A stretch of 40,858 nucleotides of DNA from NCBI GenBank assembly GCA_000434915.1, contig FR882074.1:1-40858 (forward strand). The letters are read 5' to 3'. Position numbers and translations under genes: made by a program. This DNA is from Ruminococcus sp. CAG:563. GTDB taxonomy: Bacteria; Bacillota; Clostridia; Oscillospirales; Acutalibacteraceae. A model generated the notes under the pieces. The model did not search any database. It saw nothing but the letters and a program-made list of their open reading frames with translations, and was not told the DNA's origin. Shown piece by piece: positions 7,247 to 15,289 of this stretch; within the stretch, counting starts at the first letter, position 1, and each line of letters begins with the position of its first letter.

Positions 7247-8155
7247 TTAATATCTGTATCTCAAAATGTTTTTGGCAAATGAAAATGTTTCGCTTATAAA
7301 GAAGCCCGGAGAAATGAAAAATGCATGAATAATGCTCGTAATCATTTTTCCGTACATATGATTGCGCTTGTATGCGACAGACATAACCATATTGTGTCTG
7401 AACTTGACATAGCGAATCTCTTTTTTGCTCAAGCGGTCAAAATACTGCTTTTTGAACTCATAGAGCATATTCTCGCCGTCAATCTTGTTCTTTCCCTGGG
7501 AAATGCCGCCGTCGTTATGCTTATAGACCTTGACGTCGCATGAATCAAAATAACGAATTTTAAGCCCCGCTTCAATCGCAATAAGCATCAGGAAGAAATC
7601 CTGACCCATTTTCGCATCCCTGAAACCGCCGATTTCCTTAAGCTTATCCGCCTTGAACATGAAACTCGGTGTGCCGCTGAGGTTTTTTGTCAGATGATAA
7701 CGTAAAAGCGTGTCGTTATCATAATTCTTGATGCCCTTGTGGTCTCTGAAATCGCAGACCTTGCCGTCCAAGCGGTACATAATCATGTTTGAGAAAGAAA
7801 GATCACAGCCGTTTTCGAGCATGAAATTAAGCTGCTTTTCAACCTTGCCGGGCATATATTCGTCATCGTCGTCGAGGAAGGTGATATATTCGCCGTGTGA
7901 AGCGTTTATACCGACATTTCTTGAAAGAGAGCCGCCGAGGTTTTTCTCATTTCTTATGTAAATTATCTTGTTGTTATTGAGGCTTTCAATGTAATTTTTG
8001 ATTTCGTCACGATAAGGAAAATCGCTCGGACTGTCGTCAACAACTACAATTTCAACGTTGTCATAGGTCTGGTTGATTACGGATTGCAGGGCGTTGCTTA
8101 CATAATCCAATTTTCTTTTGTAGGTAGGTATTATAACCGAAACCAGGCAACCCAT
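7247..8155 (-). CDS. Family 2 glycosyltransferase
   Basis: A 302-aa GT-A fold enzyme. The N-terminus VSVIIPTYKR, a VVVDDS nucleotide-binding strand and the metal-binding DxD motif in YITFLDDDDEYM are typical of GT2 enzymes that add sugars to surface glycans. No transmembrane segment is obvious. The ATG at 8155 is preferred over an in-frame GTG at 8173, because AAGGAAG (8170-8164) is a good SD for the ATG. It has a consensus promoter of its own, located in the end of the gene upstream, and ends 54 bp before sigG. No other glycan genes are adjacent, so the acceptor is unknown. Confidence 0.85.
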   Translation of the reverse strand: MGCLVSVIIPTYKRKLDYVSNALQSVINQTYDNVEIVVVDDSPSDFPYRDEIKNYIESLNNNKIIYIRNEKNLGGSLSRNVGINASHGEYITFLDDDDEYMPGKVEKQLNFMLENGCDLSFSNMIMYRLDGKVCDFRDHKGIKNYDNDTLLRYHLTKNLSGTPSFMFKADKLKEIGGFRDAKMGQDFFLMLIAIEAGLKIRYFDSCDVKVYKHNDGGISQGKNKIDGENMLYEFKKQYFDRLSKKEIRYVKFRHNMVMSVAYKRNHMYGKMITSIIHAFFISPGFFISETFSFAKNILRYRY

Positions 8156-8203
8156 CAATCTATCTTCCTTCACTCAATAACTTCTGATACTTATAATCAA
8201 TTT

Positions 8204-8232
8204 ATTATACAAAAACGAGAGAGTTTTGTCAA
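8204..8232 (-). promoter_or_regulatory. Consensus sigma-A promoter of the glycosyltransferase gene
   Basis: Minus strand TTGACA (8232-8227), exactly 17 bp, TATAAT (8209-8204). The -35 overlaps the stop codon region of the preceding hydrolase gene. Transcription from here could also run into sigG. Confidence 0.85.
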
Positions 8233-8975
8233 TATTCTCGATTAAAAAACAGCTTTTTTAACCATTCTGCCGATCTTTCAAGCCAATATGAGTTAGCCCT
8301 GCAAATTTTCTGCCCCTCTTCGCTTGAGCAAACAACATCCGTTCCGAGAGAGAATCCGTGATCCCCTTCAGAGAAAATATGCATTTCAAAGCTGACGTTG
8401 TTTTTATCAAGCGCTTCGGCATATTTCAGAGAATTGATTATCGGAACACAGCCGTCATTCGATGCCGCAAAGATAAAGCTCGGCGGTGTTTGCCGTGTGA
8501 CATATTTATCAACTGACTCAACAGGCTTTGCGAGGATAGGACTTGTCGAATCAAGAATGCAAGGATATCCGAGAATACATGCGTTCGGCTTTTCCTCCGA
8601 CATTGAAGAAAGAGCTGCTGCAAGGTGTCCTCCTGCCGAGAAGCCAATAACGGCAATTTTTTGTGGGTCTGTAAAGAATATATCGGCATTGCTCCTTATA
8701 AAGCCGAGAACTTTTTTTGCATCGTCCAGCGGAGTCGGAAAAGACGCCTTTTCATTGAGCGAATACCTGAGTATAAAAGCATTAAAGCCCTTCGCAAGAT
8801 AAGCAAGGGCTATCGGTTCGGCTTCCCTGTCCGAACAGAATTTATATGCTCCGCCGGGTAGAATGAGAACAGCCGGCTTAACCTTCATGTTCTGCATTTC
8901 CTCGGAAATATCGGGAATATATGCCGTTAAAGTAACTTCCTTGTCATCGCTGATATTGTAAACCTTTGTAAACAT
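8229..8975 (-). CDS. Alpha/beta-hydrolase, esterase/lipase-like
   Basis: A 248-aa alpha/beta hydrolase resembling BD-FAE/Aes-type carbohydrate esterases. An oxyanion-hole motif PGGAYKFC occurs at about 40-47. The nucleophile elbow is GFSAGGH with Ser113, the acid is probably Asp174 (SNDGCVP), and the catalytic base is His206 (GDHGFSLG). It lacks a signal peptide, so it should be cytoplasmic. Members often remove acetyl or other acyl groups from sugars, but no substrate can be assigned. The start (SD GAGGAG) lies three bases from the stop of the MreB-family gene, so the two are probably co-transcribed and translationally coupled. Confidence 0.8.
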   Translation of the reverse strand: MFTKVYNISDDKEVTLTAYIPDISEEMQNMKVKPAVLILPGGAYKFCSDREAEPIALAYLAKGFNAFILRYSLNEKASFPTPLDDAKKVLGFIRSNADIFFTDPQKIAVIGFSAGGHLAAALSSMSEEKPNACILGYPCILDSTSPILAKPVESVDKYVTRQTPPSFIFAASNDGCVPIINSLKYAEALDKNNVSFEMHIFSEGDHGFSLGTDVVCSSEEGQKICRANSYWLERSAEWLKKLFFNREY

Positions 8976-8978
8976 AAA

Positions 8979-10013
8979 TTACTCCTCGAATTCGCTCAAA
9001 TCGGCATATGAACGGAAAACATAGCCGTTCTCTTCAAGGACCCTGATGTCGTCAAGAAGAACTCCCAATCCGTTTGCAACGCAGAATTCAGGATTCTCGG
9101 CACAAACAACGTTAAAGCCGAATTTGCTTTTAAAATAATCATCAATTCCTCTTATGTTTGCTCCGCCGCCCGTGATTATCATGCCGTTTTTGATTATATC
9201 GGCCACAAGCTCCGGCTGAGTTTCGGAAAGAAGGTACTTAATGCAATCAACAATCTTTTCAAGATGCTCTCTGATGCATAGGAAAATATCAGTTGAAGTC
9301 AGTTCAATGCTTTTCGGCAGCTTGGTTATGTAGTCCTTGCCGACAGCTCGAACAGCAAGCTCAGCGTCAAGAAATTTTGCCGCTCCAACCTGTTTTTTTA
9401 CCTTTTCGGCGGTAACCGAACCGATAACCGTGTCTCTTTCACGGCGTGCAAATCTGCAAATATCCTCATCAAAAGCATTGCCTGCCAATTCGATAGAGGC
9501 TGAATTGGCTATACAGCCCCTTGTTACAACTGCAATGTCAGTTGTTCCGCCGCCGATATCGACGATAAGAACGCCCTCGGGCTTTTTCATGCTGACGCCT
9601 GCTCCGAGTGCGGCCGCAAGCGGTTCTTCGATTACACAGGCTCTGGCAGCACCAGAGGATATCAAAAGGTCGGTAACGGTTTTTTTATCAATATCGCTTG
9701 TGTCCGACGGAACGCATGCAACTATACTGGGCTTTAAAATCCTATTGCCGCAAATCTTTTGAATATAATAGCATACCATCTGCTCAAGCGCATCGTAATC
9801 AATAATATTTCCGCCGTTGATCGGTCTGATTGCCGTGAGATAATCGGGCGTTTTGCCGAGCATTTTGTATGCTTCATTTCCTATTGCCTTGACCTTTTCT
9901 TCAAAAGAGTCATATACAATAACGGAGGGGTCGTTTATCTTTATTCCCTTGCCGTCAACGTTGGCAACGATTGACGTTGTTCCGAGGTCAAATCCGATTT
10001 TTGTACCGAGCAT
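8979..10013 (-). CDS. mreB: MreB/Mbl-family bacterial actin
   Basis: A 344-aa actin-like ATPase. Phosphate loop 1 is FDLGTTS (8-14), phosphate loop 2 is DIGGGTTDIAV (152-162) and the adenosine motif is GGGANIRG near 290. Family members form membrane-associated filaments that guide lateral wall synthesis in rods. The gene is not with mreC/mreD, which fits a second paralogue such as Mbl rather than the main mreBCD copy. The central IEEPLAAALGAG helix is conserved. The SD AAAGGAGG is about 9 bases upstream of ATG. The hydrolase gene follows at once. Confidence 0.85.
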   Translation of the reverse strand: MLGTKIGFDLGTTSIVANVDGKGIKINDPSVIVYDSFEEKVKAIGNEAYKMLGKTPDYLTAIRPINGGNIIDYDALEQMVCYYIQKICGNRILKPSIVACVPSDTSDIDKKTVTDLLISSGAARACVIEEPLAAALGAGVSMKKPEGVLIVDIGGGTTDIAVVTRGCIANSASIELAGNAFDEDICRFARRERDTVIGSVTAEKVKKQVGAAKFLDAELAVRAVGKDYITKLPKSIELTSTDIFLCIREHLEKIVDCIKYLLSETQPELVADIIKNGMIITGGGANIRGIDDYFKSKFGFNVVCAENPEFCVANGLGVLLDDIRVLEENGYVFRSYADLSEFEE

Positions 10014-10105
10014 AATAAACGCCCTCCTTTCTTTTAATATTAATAAAATAATATAAGCAAATATCGCTCAAGCAAAGCGTGCGCCATAGCTTGTGCAGTG
10101 TTGAC

Positions 10106-10888
10106 TTAGAATCCTCTTGACGAACCTCCGCCGCCAAATGAACCCCCTCCACCGGAAAAGCCTCCGCCGCTGCTTCCGCCGGAAAAACCTCCTCCGCCAA
10201 AGCCGCCGAAACCGCCGTGATAAGTATCGTCGGAATCAAACACGTATCCTCTTCGATGTTTTTTTCTCAATGACATTAGAAAGCAAATGAGAATCATAAC
10301 CGCAACAATGATATAACCGATATCTGTTCCTTTAGTTGACGTGTCACTTTGAATTTCCGAAATCGGAGTATACCCTTCGGCCGGCTCAAGGTCTTTTTCG
10401 ATATAAACCTCATTGACAAGCGAATCATATACGGCAGCAAGACCTGTTGAAAATTCATCATTCTTGAAGTGCTCAATGCCGTATGTATCGAGGATTCGTC
10501 CGGTTTTGCTGTCGGGCAATGCACCCTCGAGACCGTAGCCGACCTCAATTCTGACCTTCCTGTCGGCAACGGACAGAAGAAGCAGTATTCCGTCATTATT
10601 GTTCTTTGAACCGATTTTCCACGAGCGAGCAAGCTCAAGAGAATACGATTCTATGTCGTCGCCGTCCGTGTCGTTAACCGTGACGACAACAACCTGAGCG
10701 CCGCAGGCTTTATAAAGTGCCACGCCCTGCTGCTGCATTTTTTCCTCGTCGGCATTTGAAATAACATTTGCAAAGTCATTTACAAAGAAATTCTTCGTTG
10801 CCTTAGGAATTTCAGCCGCCGAAGCGGTAAATGTACATATTGAAAATAAAACAAGAATTACGGAAATAACCGAAACAATTCTTTTCAT
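10106..10888 (-). CDS. TPM-domain (YgcG-type) exported membrane protein with Gly-rich tail
   Basis: A 260-aa protein with an N-terminal signal peptide (about 1-24), a TPM domain at about 30-160 (NDFANVISNADEE, VGYGLEGALPD), one transmembrane helix near 190-206 and a low-complexity Gly/Ser tail to the C-terminus. The TPM domain is found in thylakoid TLP18.3-like phosphatases and in bacterial YgcG proteins of unclear role. In many bacteria such genes sit beside lemA, as here with only three bases between the genes. That pairing suggests a joint envelope function. No enzymatic role is proven for this family in bacteria. Confidence 0.85.
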   Translation of the reverse strand: MKRIVSVISVILVLFSICTFTASAAEIPKATKNFFVNDFANVISNADEEKMQQQGVALYKACGAQVVVVTVNDTDGDDIESYSLELARSWKIGSKNNNDGILLLLSVADRKVRIEVGYGLEGALPDSKTGRILDTYGIEHFKNDEFSTGLAAVYDSLVNEVYIEKDLEPAEGYTPISEIQSDTSTKGTDIGYIIVAVMILICFLMSLRKKHRRGYVFDSDDTYHGGFGGFGGGGFSGGSSGGGFSGGGGSFGGGGSSRGF

Positions 10889-10891
10889 AAA

Positions 10892-11458
10892 TTAAAACTC
10901 CACATTAGGTACAGTCTTTGAATTTTCGTCAGCTTTAAAGAACTCCGCCTTATCAAAGCCGAATATACCTGCAAGAATATTCTTCGGGAATTTCTTGATA
11001 GAGGCATTATAGCTCTGAACCGCTTCGTTATAATCCTTTCTTGCAACGGCAATTCTGTTCTCCGTTCCGGCTAATTCGTCCTGAAGAGCTATATAATTTG
11101 AATTTGCCTTGAGGTCGGGATAAGCCTCCGTAACGGCATTGACCCATACGGAAATTGCTTTATCAAGCTCATCGCCGGCTTTTGCAAGGCTTTCGGCATC
11201 AGTTGCTTTGCCGACCTTTGCTCTCGCCTCTGTAACGGCCGTAAGAGTGTCCTGCTCATATTTTGAATAGCCTTTAACCGTTGAAACAAAGTTCGGAATC
11301 AAATCCGCTCTGCGCTGGAGCTGAGTTTGAATATCTGCCTGCTTCGTCTCAACAGCTGTCTGAGCGTCAACAAGCGAGTTATATCCGCCGGCTACGATGC
11401 CGACAAGGACAAGGACAACCGCAACAACAGCGATAATAAATTTAAGAGTCTTTTTCAT
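10892..11458 (-). CDS. lemA: LemA family membrane protein
   Basis: A 188-aa protein with an N-terminal membrane anchor (about 5-25) followed by a helical bundle. The family signature NSLVDAQTAVETKQADIQ and the RRADLIPNFVSTVKGY stretch are clear. The function is not known; homologues are predicted to expose a coiled-coil domain outside the cell. The gene overlaps the end of comF by 17 bp and is followed three bases later by the TPM-domain gene. The SD AGAGGTG supports the ATG. Confidence 0.92.
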   Translation of the reverse strand: MKKTLKFIIAVVAVVLVLVGIVAGGYNSLVDAQTAVETKQADIQTQLQRRADLIPNFVSTVKGYSKYEQDTLTAVTEARAKVGKATDAESLAKAGDELDKAISVWVNAVTEAYPDLKANSNYIALQDELAGTENRIAVARKDYNEAVQSYNASIKKFPKNILAGIFGFDKAEFFKADENSKTVPNVEF

Positions 11459-12200
11459 AGTTACACCTCTGTTTATTATATTTTTTCTCTATTTTACTAT
11501 TTCTGACGGCAGCCGTCAAGCAAATTACGCTTTTTACGTCGTTCAAATATAAAATTTTTCCGCATTCATTGAGTGTTGCACCCGAAGTTTTGATATCATC
11601 AATCAATAAAATCGTTTTATCGGTAAGATTAATTGATTCGTCAACATCGAATACGCCGATAAGATTGCCCGTTCTTTCAAGGCCGGTGCAGTCATGCTGA
11701 TTATCTGTGTCATAAAGCTTTATTATAAGCTTGTCGGCAAAAGGAATACCACAAAGTTTTGATATTTCCGTTGCAAGAAGTCTGCTCTGATTAAAGCCAC
11801 GCTTGCGTTCCTTTGTCCTATACATTGGAATATATGTCACATAATCAAATTTTATATCGCCGAAATGCTCTTTCAACGTGTTTGACATCAGCCGTGCAAG
11901 CGGCTTGGCCGTCTGCCTTTCATCTTTGAATTTAAAGCGATGAATACAGCTTTTTACATCGCCGTCATAATATAACGGAGCAGCAAGCTTATCGTAATAA
12001 ACCGTTTTTCTTTTGTTGCAGTCGCAGTCTTCAATCGCAGCACCGCAATGAGTACAGATTTCACCTTTGATAAAGGGCACGCTTTTTCCGCAGTTTTCGC
12101 AATAGTCTTCAAACGGATCAATCGGTTCGTTGCAAAAAATACAGTGATTCGGAAAAAGCATAGAGGAAATAAAGATTGAAATATCTTTAAAACAAGCCAT
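11442..12200 (-). CDS. comF: ComF family protein
   Basis: A 252-aa protein with paired cysteines near the N-terminus (CIFC, CENC, CTHC, CDC) that likely bind zinc, and a phosphoribosyltransferase-type domain with the PRPP motif LLIDDIKTSGATL. ComF is needed for DNA uptake in Bacillus, probably acting in the cytosol on incoming single-stranded DNA. Its place directly after a helicase gene (recD2, 14-bp overlap) fits a DNA-handling role. The ATG at 12200 is chosen because the SD GGAGG is nine bases away. An ATG at 12206 would leave only three. Confidence 0.9.
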   Translation of the reverse strand: MACFKDISIFISSMLFPNHCIFCNEPIDPFEDYCENCGKSVPFIKGEICTHCGAAIEDCDCNKRKTVYYDKLAAPLYYDGDVKSCIHRFKFKDERQTAKPLARLMSNTLKEHFGDIKFDYVTYIPMYRTKERKRGFNQSRLLATEISKLCGIPFADKLIIKLYDTDNQHDCTGLERTGNLIGVFDVDESINLTDKTILLIDDIKTSGATLNECGKILYLNDVKSVICLTAAVRNSKIEKKYNKQRCNYEKDS

Positions 12201-14406
12201 TATCATCTTCCTCCGTTTCGGTCAAAAAATGCTTAAGAGCCGTGTATCTTTTGGTTCGGCTGTTGTTCATTGTCATGCTGTAAACAACGTCTGCCGAGCC
12301 TACGAGCACCATTATATTCTTTGCTCTTGTTACGGCAGTATAAAGAAGATTTCTGTAGCAAAGATTCGGAACAACGTTGAACACCGGCATAACCACAGCC
12401 TTGAACTCGTTGCCTTGGCTTTTGTGCACGGTCACGGCATAGGCATGCTCGATTTCATTAGCATTTTCAAATGAATAAACAGCAATTCTGTCCTCAAAAT
12501 TGACCGAGAAAGCAGACGACATATTGTCGATCTTTTCGATTATTCCGATATCGCCGTTGAAAATTCCGCTTCCCTCGTCGTTACCCTTTGTCCAAATAAT
12601 ATCGTAATTGTTCTTTATCTGCATCACCTTGTCGCCCTCACGAAGCGTTTTGCCTGCGAGAGTAACCTCACGCTTGTCCCTTGACGGCGGATTGAGTACG
12701 GATTGAAGCATTTTATTGATATTGACGCTGCCGCACTCGCCCTTCCTTGACGGACAAAGAACCTGAATATCGTTAATTGAATCAAAGCCGTAGGCTTTTG
12801 GCAGCCTTTTGGAGCAAAGCTCCGAGATCGTACACGCAACAGCAGTCGGCGACGTTCTTTTCATAAAGAAGAAGTCGTTGTCCTTGGCTTCGAGATCGGG
12901 CATTTTACCGGCAACAATGTCATGTGCATTTGTAACTATTCGGCTTTTCATGGCCTGACGAAAAACCTTTTTAAGCTCAACAACGGGTAAGGTCTCAGAC
13001 TCAATCAAATCGTGCAAAACATTTCCTGCACCGACAGCCGGAAGCTGATCCGAGTCGCCGACCATAATCAATCGGCAGCCGAGCGGCAAGGCGTTCAAAA
13101 GGCTTGAAAAAAGCGTTATATCAACCATTGAAAGCTCGTCCACTATTACTGCGTCGGCCTTCAGCGGATCCTGCATATTGTGTTTAAAATGAGGATTATC
13201 GTTTTTATCCCACTCAACCTCAAGCAGGCGGTGAATGGTTTTTGCTTCTTTGCCGGTTATTTCACTCATTCTTTTGGCAGCTCGTCCGGTCGGAGCGGCA
13301 AGCACAACGTCAAGCCCGTCACGCTCAAAGAGCTTTAAAATACCGTTGAGAGCGGTTGTTTTTCCCGTTCCCGGACCGCCCGTCAGAATAAGTATTCCTT
13401 TATCTATTGCTTTTATAATTGCCTCTTTCTGCTTTTCATCGTAAACAATGCATTCGTCACGCTCGATATTTTCAATATCCTGTAAAAGAGTAGGCTTGCC
13501 GGCCGGAGGAAATTTAAGAATAACCTTAATTCTCTCCGATGCGGAAAGCTCGTCCGAATATATTTTAAACAGTGCGACAAACTCTTTACCGTTCATCGTG
13601 AAATGCTCGAGCTTATGCTCATCGAGAAGAGAGTCAATAGCTTTTTCGATTTCATCGGCATTTGCGTGAAGAAGTCCGCAGGAGGGTGTAATAAGCTTCT
13701 CACGGGGCAAGCACGTATGACCGTTTCTGAGATTATGCTTTATAACATGCATAACGCCGGCTTGAATTCTGAATTCCGGCGCAGGCATAACGTCCAAAGA
13801 TTCAGCAATCTGCTCCGCACGTTCAAAGCCGATTCCTATACCCTCGTTGCAGAGAACATATGGGTTCATCTCGACTACATCAACCGAGTTTGCTCCGTAA
13901 AGACGATAAATTTTCAAGCATTCCGACGCCGTAAGACCCAGCCTTTCAAGTGCAATCATGACCTGCCTGACGGAGAATTGCTCATTAAAGGCTTGACAAA
14001 TCTTTTCGGCTTTTGAAAGAGAAATTCCGCTTATAAGCGCCAATGATTTCGGGTGCTTTTCGAGCACCTCAAAGGCCTCATCACCGAAGCGTTCGATTAT
14101 CTTCTGCGCTGTTTTAGGTCCGATTCCCTTAACCGCACCCGAAGCAAGATAGCGGTAAAGATCGGCCGCAGTTGACGGAAGCGAGCGTTCGCAAAGCTCG
14201 GCTCTGAATTGTTTTCCGAAAGTTTGATGAACGCCCCATGTTCCCCTGAGCTTAAGCTCTTCGCCGACATTGACCTCCGGAAGAACTCCTACAACGGTTA
14301 TGTATTCCTCATCTGTGGACAGCTCAAGAACCGTAAACCCGCTCTCGGGCTTACGGAAAACAAGCTCTTCAACATATCCGTGGATCTCCTCAAGATTATC
14401 GTTCAT
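12187..14406 (-). CDS. recD2: RecD2-type ATP-dependent DNA helicase
   Basis: A 739-aa SF1 helicase. The N-terminal OB-like region (HGYVEELVFRKPESGFTVLEL) and tandem helix-hairpin-helix segments (AVKGIGPKTAQKI near 95-107) are typical of RecD2, which works without RecBC. The motor follows: Walker A GGPGTGKTT at about 343-351, motif Ia AAPTGRAAKRM, Walker B VDELSMVD, and the C-terminal HAYAVTVHKSQGNEF motif. It unwinds DNA 5' to 3' during repair. The ATG at 14406 (SD GAGG, six bases away) is preferred over a GTG at 14418. It overlaps its upstream neighbour by 11 bp and comF by 14 bp. Confidence 0.93.
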   Translation of the reverse strand: MNDNLEEIHGYVEELVFRKPESGFTVLELSTDEEYITVVGVLPEVNVGEELKLRGTWGVHQTFGKQFRAELCERSLPSTAADLYRYLASGAVKGIGPKTAQKIIERFGDEAFEVLEKHPKSLALISGISLSKAEKICQAFNEQFSVRQVMIALERLGLTASECLKIYRLYGANSVDVVEMNPYVLCNEGIGIGFERAEQIAESLDVMPAPEFRIQAGVMHVIKHNLRNGHTCLPREKLITPSCGLLHANADEIEKAIDSLLDEHKLEHFTMNGKEFVALFKIYSDELSASERIKVILKFPPAGKPTLLQDIENIERDECIVYDEKQKEAIIKAIDKGILILTGGPGTGKTTALNGILKLFERDGLDVVLAAPTGRAAKRMSEITGKEAKTIHRLLEVEWDKNDNPHFKHNMQDPLKADAVIVDELSMVDITLFSSLLNALPLGCRLIMVGDSDQLPAVGAGNVLHDLIESETLPVVELKKVFRQAMKSRIVTNAHDIVAGKMPDLEAKDNDFFFMKRTSPTAVACTISELCSKRLPKAYGFDSINDIQVLCPSRKGECGSVNINKMLQSVLNPPSRDKREVTLAGKTLREGDKVMQIKNNYDIIWTKGNDEGSGIFNGDIGIIEKIDNMSSAFSVNFEDRIAVYSFENANEIEHAYAVTVHKSQGNEFKAVVMPVFNVVPNLCYRNLLYTAVTRAKNIMVLVGSADVVYSMTMNNSRTKRYTALKHFLTETEEDDNGLF

Positions 14407-14740
14407 CTTTTTCCTCACTGTCGTTATCGGGATTAATTATATTTATGTATATATCCGTTTCGCTTATTATAATGTCGATAAGCTCCTTTTCTTCATCGGA
14501 AAGAGAGCTTTTATCAATAATTATATCATCAAAAATCAGATCACCGAAGATCATCTTTTTAAAATATACGCCGTAAATCAGGCTTTCAATCGTTCCCCTG
14601 TCGCTGTTCGGCGGAATTTTAATAACATACCTGCTGTTTCCCTTGGGTCTGTAAAAATAAAGCATCAGAAAATATACAATGCAGACAAAACCGATGAAGC
14701 TAAGTGCCGCCACAATACCGCACACAAGAGCGTTTTGCAT
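14396..14740 (-). CDS. Small single-pass membrane protein of unknown function
   Basis: A 114-aa protein with one N-terminal transmembrane helix (about 5-30) and a cytoplasm-like tail that becomes strongly acidic (DNDSEEKDE) at the end. I do not recognise the family. Its 3' end overlaps recD2 by 11 bp, so it is the first gene of a run continuing with recD2, comF, lemA and the TPM gene. The SD GAGGTGA lies partly inside a perfect 9-bp hairpin, and RNase P RNA is encoded immediately upstream on the same strand. Expression may therefore depend on readthrough from rnpB and on opening of that hairpin. Confidence 0.7.
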   Translation of the reverse strand: MQNALVCGIVAALSFIGFVCIVYFLMLYFYRPKGNSRYVIKIPPNSDRGTIESLIYGVYFKKMIFGDLIFDDIIIDKSSLSDEEKELIDIIISETDIYINIINPDNDSEEKDER

Positions 14741-14747
14741 AAAATCA

Positions 14748-14773
14748 CCTCACTGATATAGTATTCAGTGAGG
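14748..14773 (-). promoter_or_regulatory. Hairpin overlapping the SD of the 114-aa gene; possible rnpB terminator
   Basis: Minus strand CCTCACTGA (14773-14765) pairs perfectly with TCAGTGAGG (14756-14748), loop 8 nt. The 3' arm contains the GAGG of the SD. TGATTTTA follows, a weak U tract, so it may act both as a leaky terminator for rnpB and as a translational block. Confidence 0.6.
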
Positions 14774-14827
14774 AATATTATGTTAAGATAATACGAGACG
14801 TATTAATTTAACAAAATCGCTGACTTT

Positions 14828-15160
14828 CATACAAGCAGGTCTGTAAGCCGAGTTCTGTCATTTAAGGCAATTATCTATCCAGGCTGCGAATTACTCCGCA
14901 GCTCGAGCCACCCTTCGAAATGATAGGCCGAGCAAGCCTAATCGGTCGGTGTTGCCCCGAATAGGGTTTACAGGATCGCAATGTTTCCACGCAATCGGTG
15001 AGCTCTTACCTCGCCTTTCCACCCTTACCGCAAAAGCGGCGGTATATCTCTGTTGCACTGTCCCTAAGGTTACCCTCGGCGGCCGTTAGCCGTTATTCTG
15101 CTCTATGGGGCTCGGACTTTCCTCATGCAAAAGCATGTAACTGCCCAACCTGCTTGTATG
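14828..15160 (-). ncRNA. rnpB: RNase P RNA (catalytic subunit), bacterial type A
   Basis: On the minus strand the 5' region contains the conserved GAGGAAAGTCCGAGCC block (P4, near 15110-15125). The 3' region contains ACAGAACTCGGCTTACAGA. The ends CATACAAGCAGGT and ACCTGCTTGTATG are perfectly complementary over 13 bp and form helix P1, which fixes the boundaries to within a few bases. Internal conserved pieces GGTAAGAGCTCACC and GGTAAGGGTGG are also present. Length is about 333 nt. The RNA matures tRNA 5' ends with the RnpA protein, also encoded in this window. Confidence 0.96.
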
Positions 15161-15181
15161 ATAATCAACGATTACCTATAT

Positions 15182-15210
15182 ATTTTAATTTAAAATGTCA
15201 TAAAAGTCAA
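15182..15210 (-). promoter_or_regulatory. Putative rnpB promoter
   Basis: Minus strand TTGACT (15210-15205), 17-bp spacer, TAAAAT (15187-15182), placing initiation about 15 nt upstream of helix P1. Confidence 0.6.
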
Positions 15211-15239
15211 TTAAAACGGTCATATATTTTTTAAAACTC

Positions 15240-15268
15240 TTGTAAAAAAAGAAAAGATATAGTAAAAT
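15240..15268 (+). promoter_or_regulatory. Putative promoter of the first LCP gene
   Basis: TTGTAA (15240-15245), 17-bp spacer, TAAAAT (15263-15268). It is 21 bp upstream of the start codon and divergent from the rnpB promoter. The SD is AGAAGGTG. Confidence 0.55.
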
Positions 15269-15289
15269 ATTGCATTAGAAGGTGAAAAA

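Noticed and set aside
10106..10240. Gly/Ser repeat block as a mobile or CRISPR-like repeat
   Set aside because: It is the low-complexity tail of the TPM-domain protein, read in frame; no spacers or regular repeat units.
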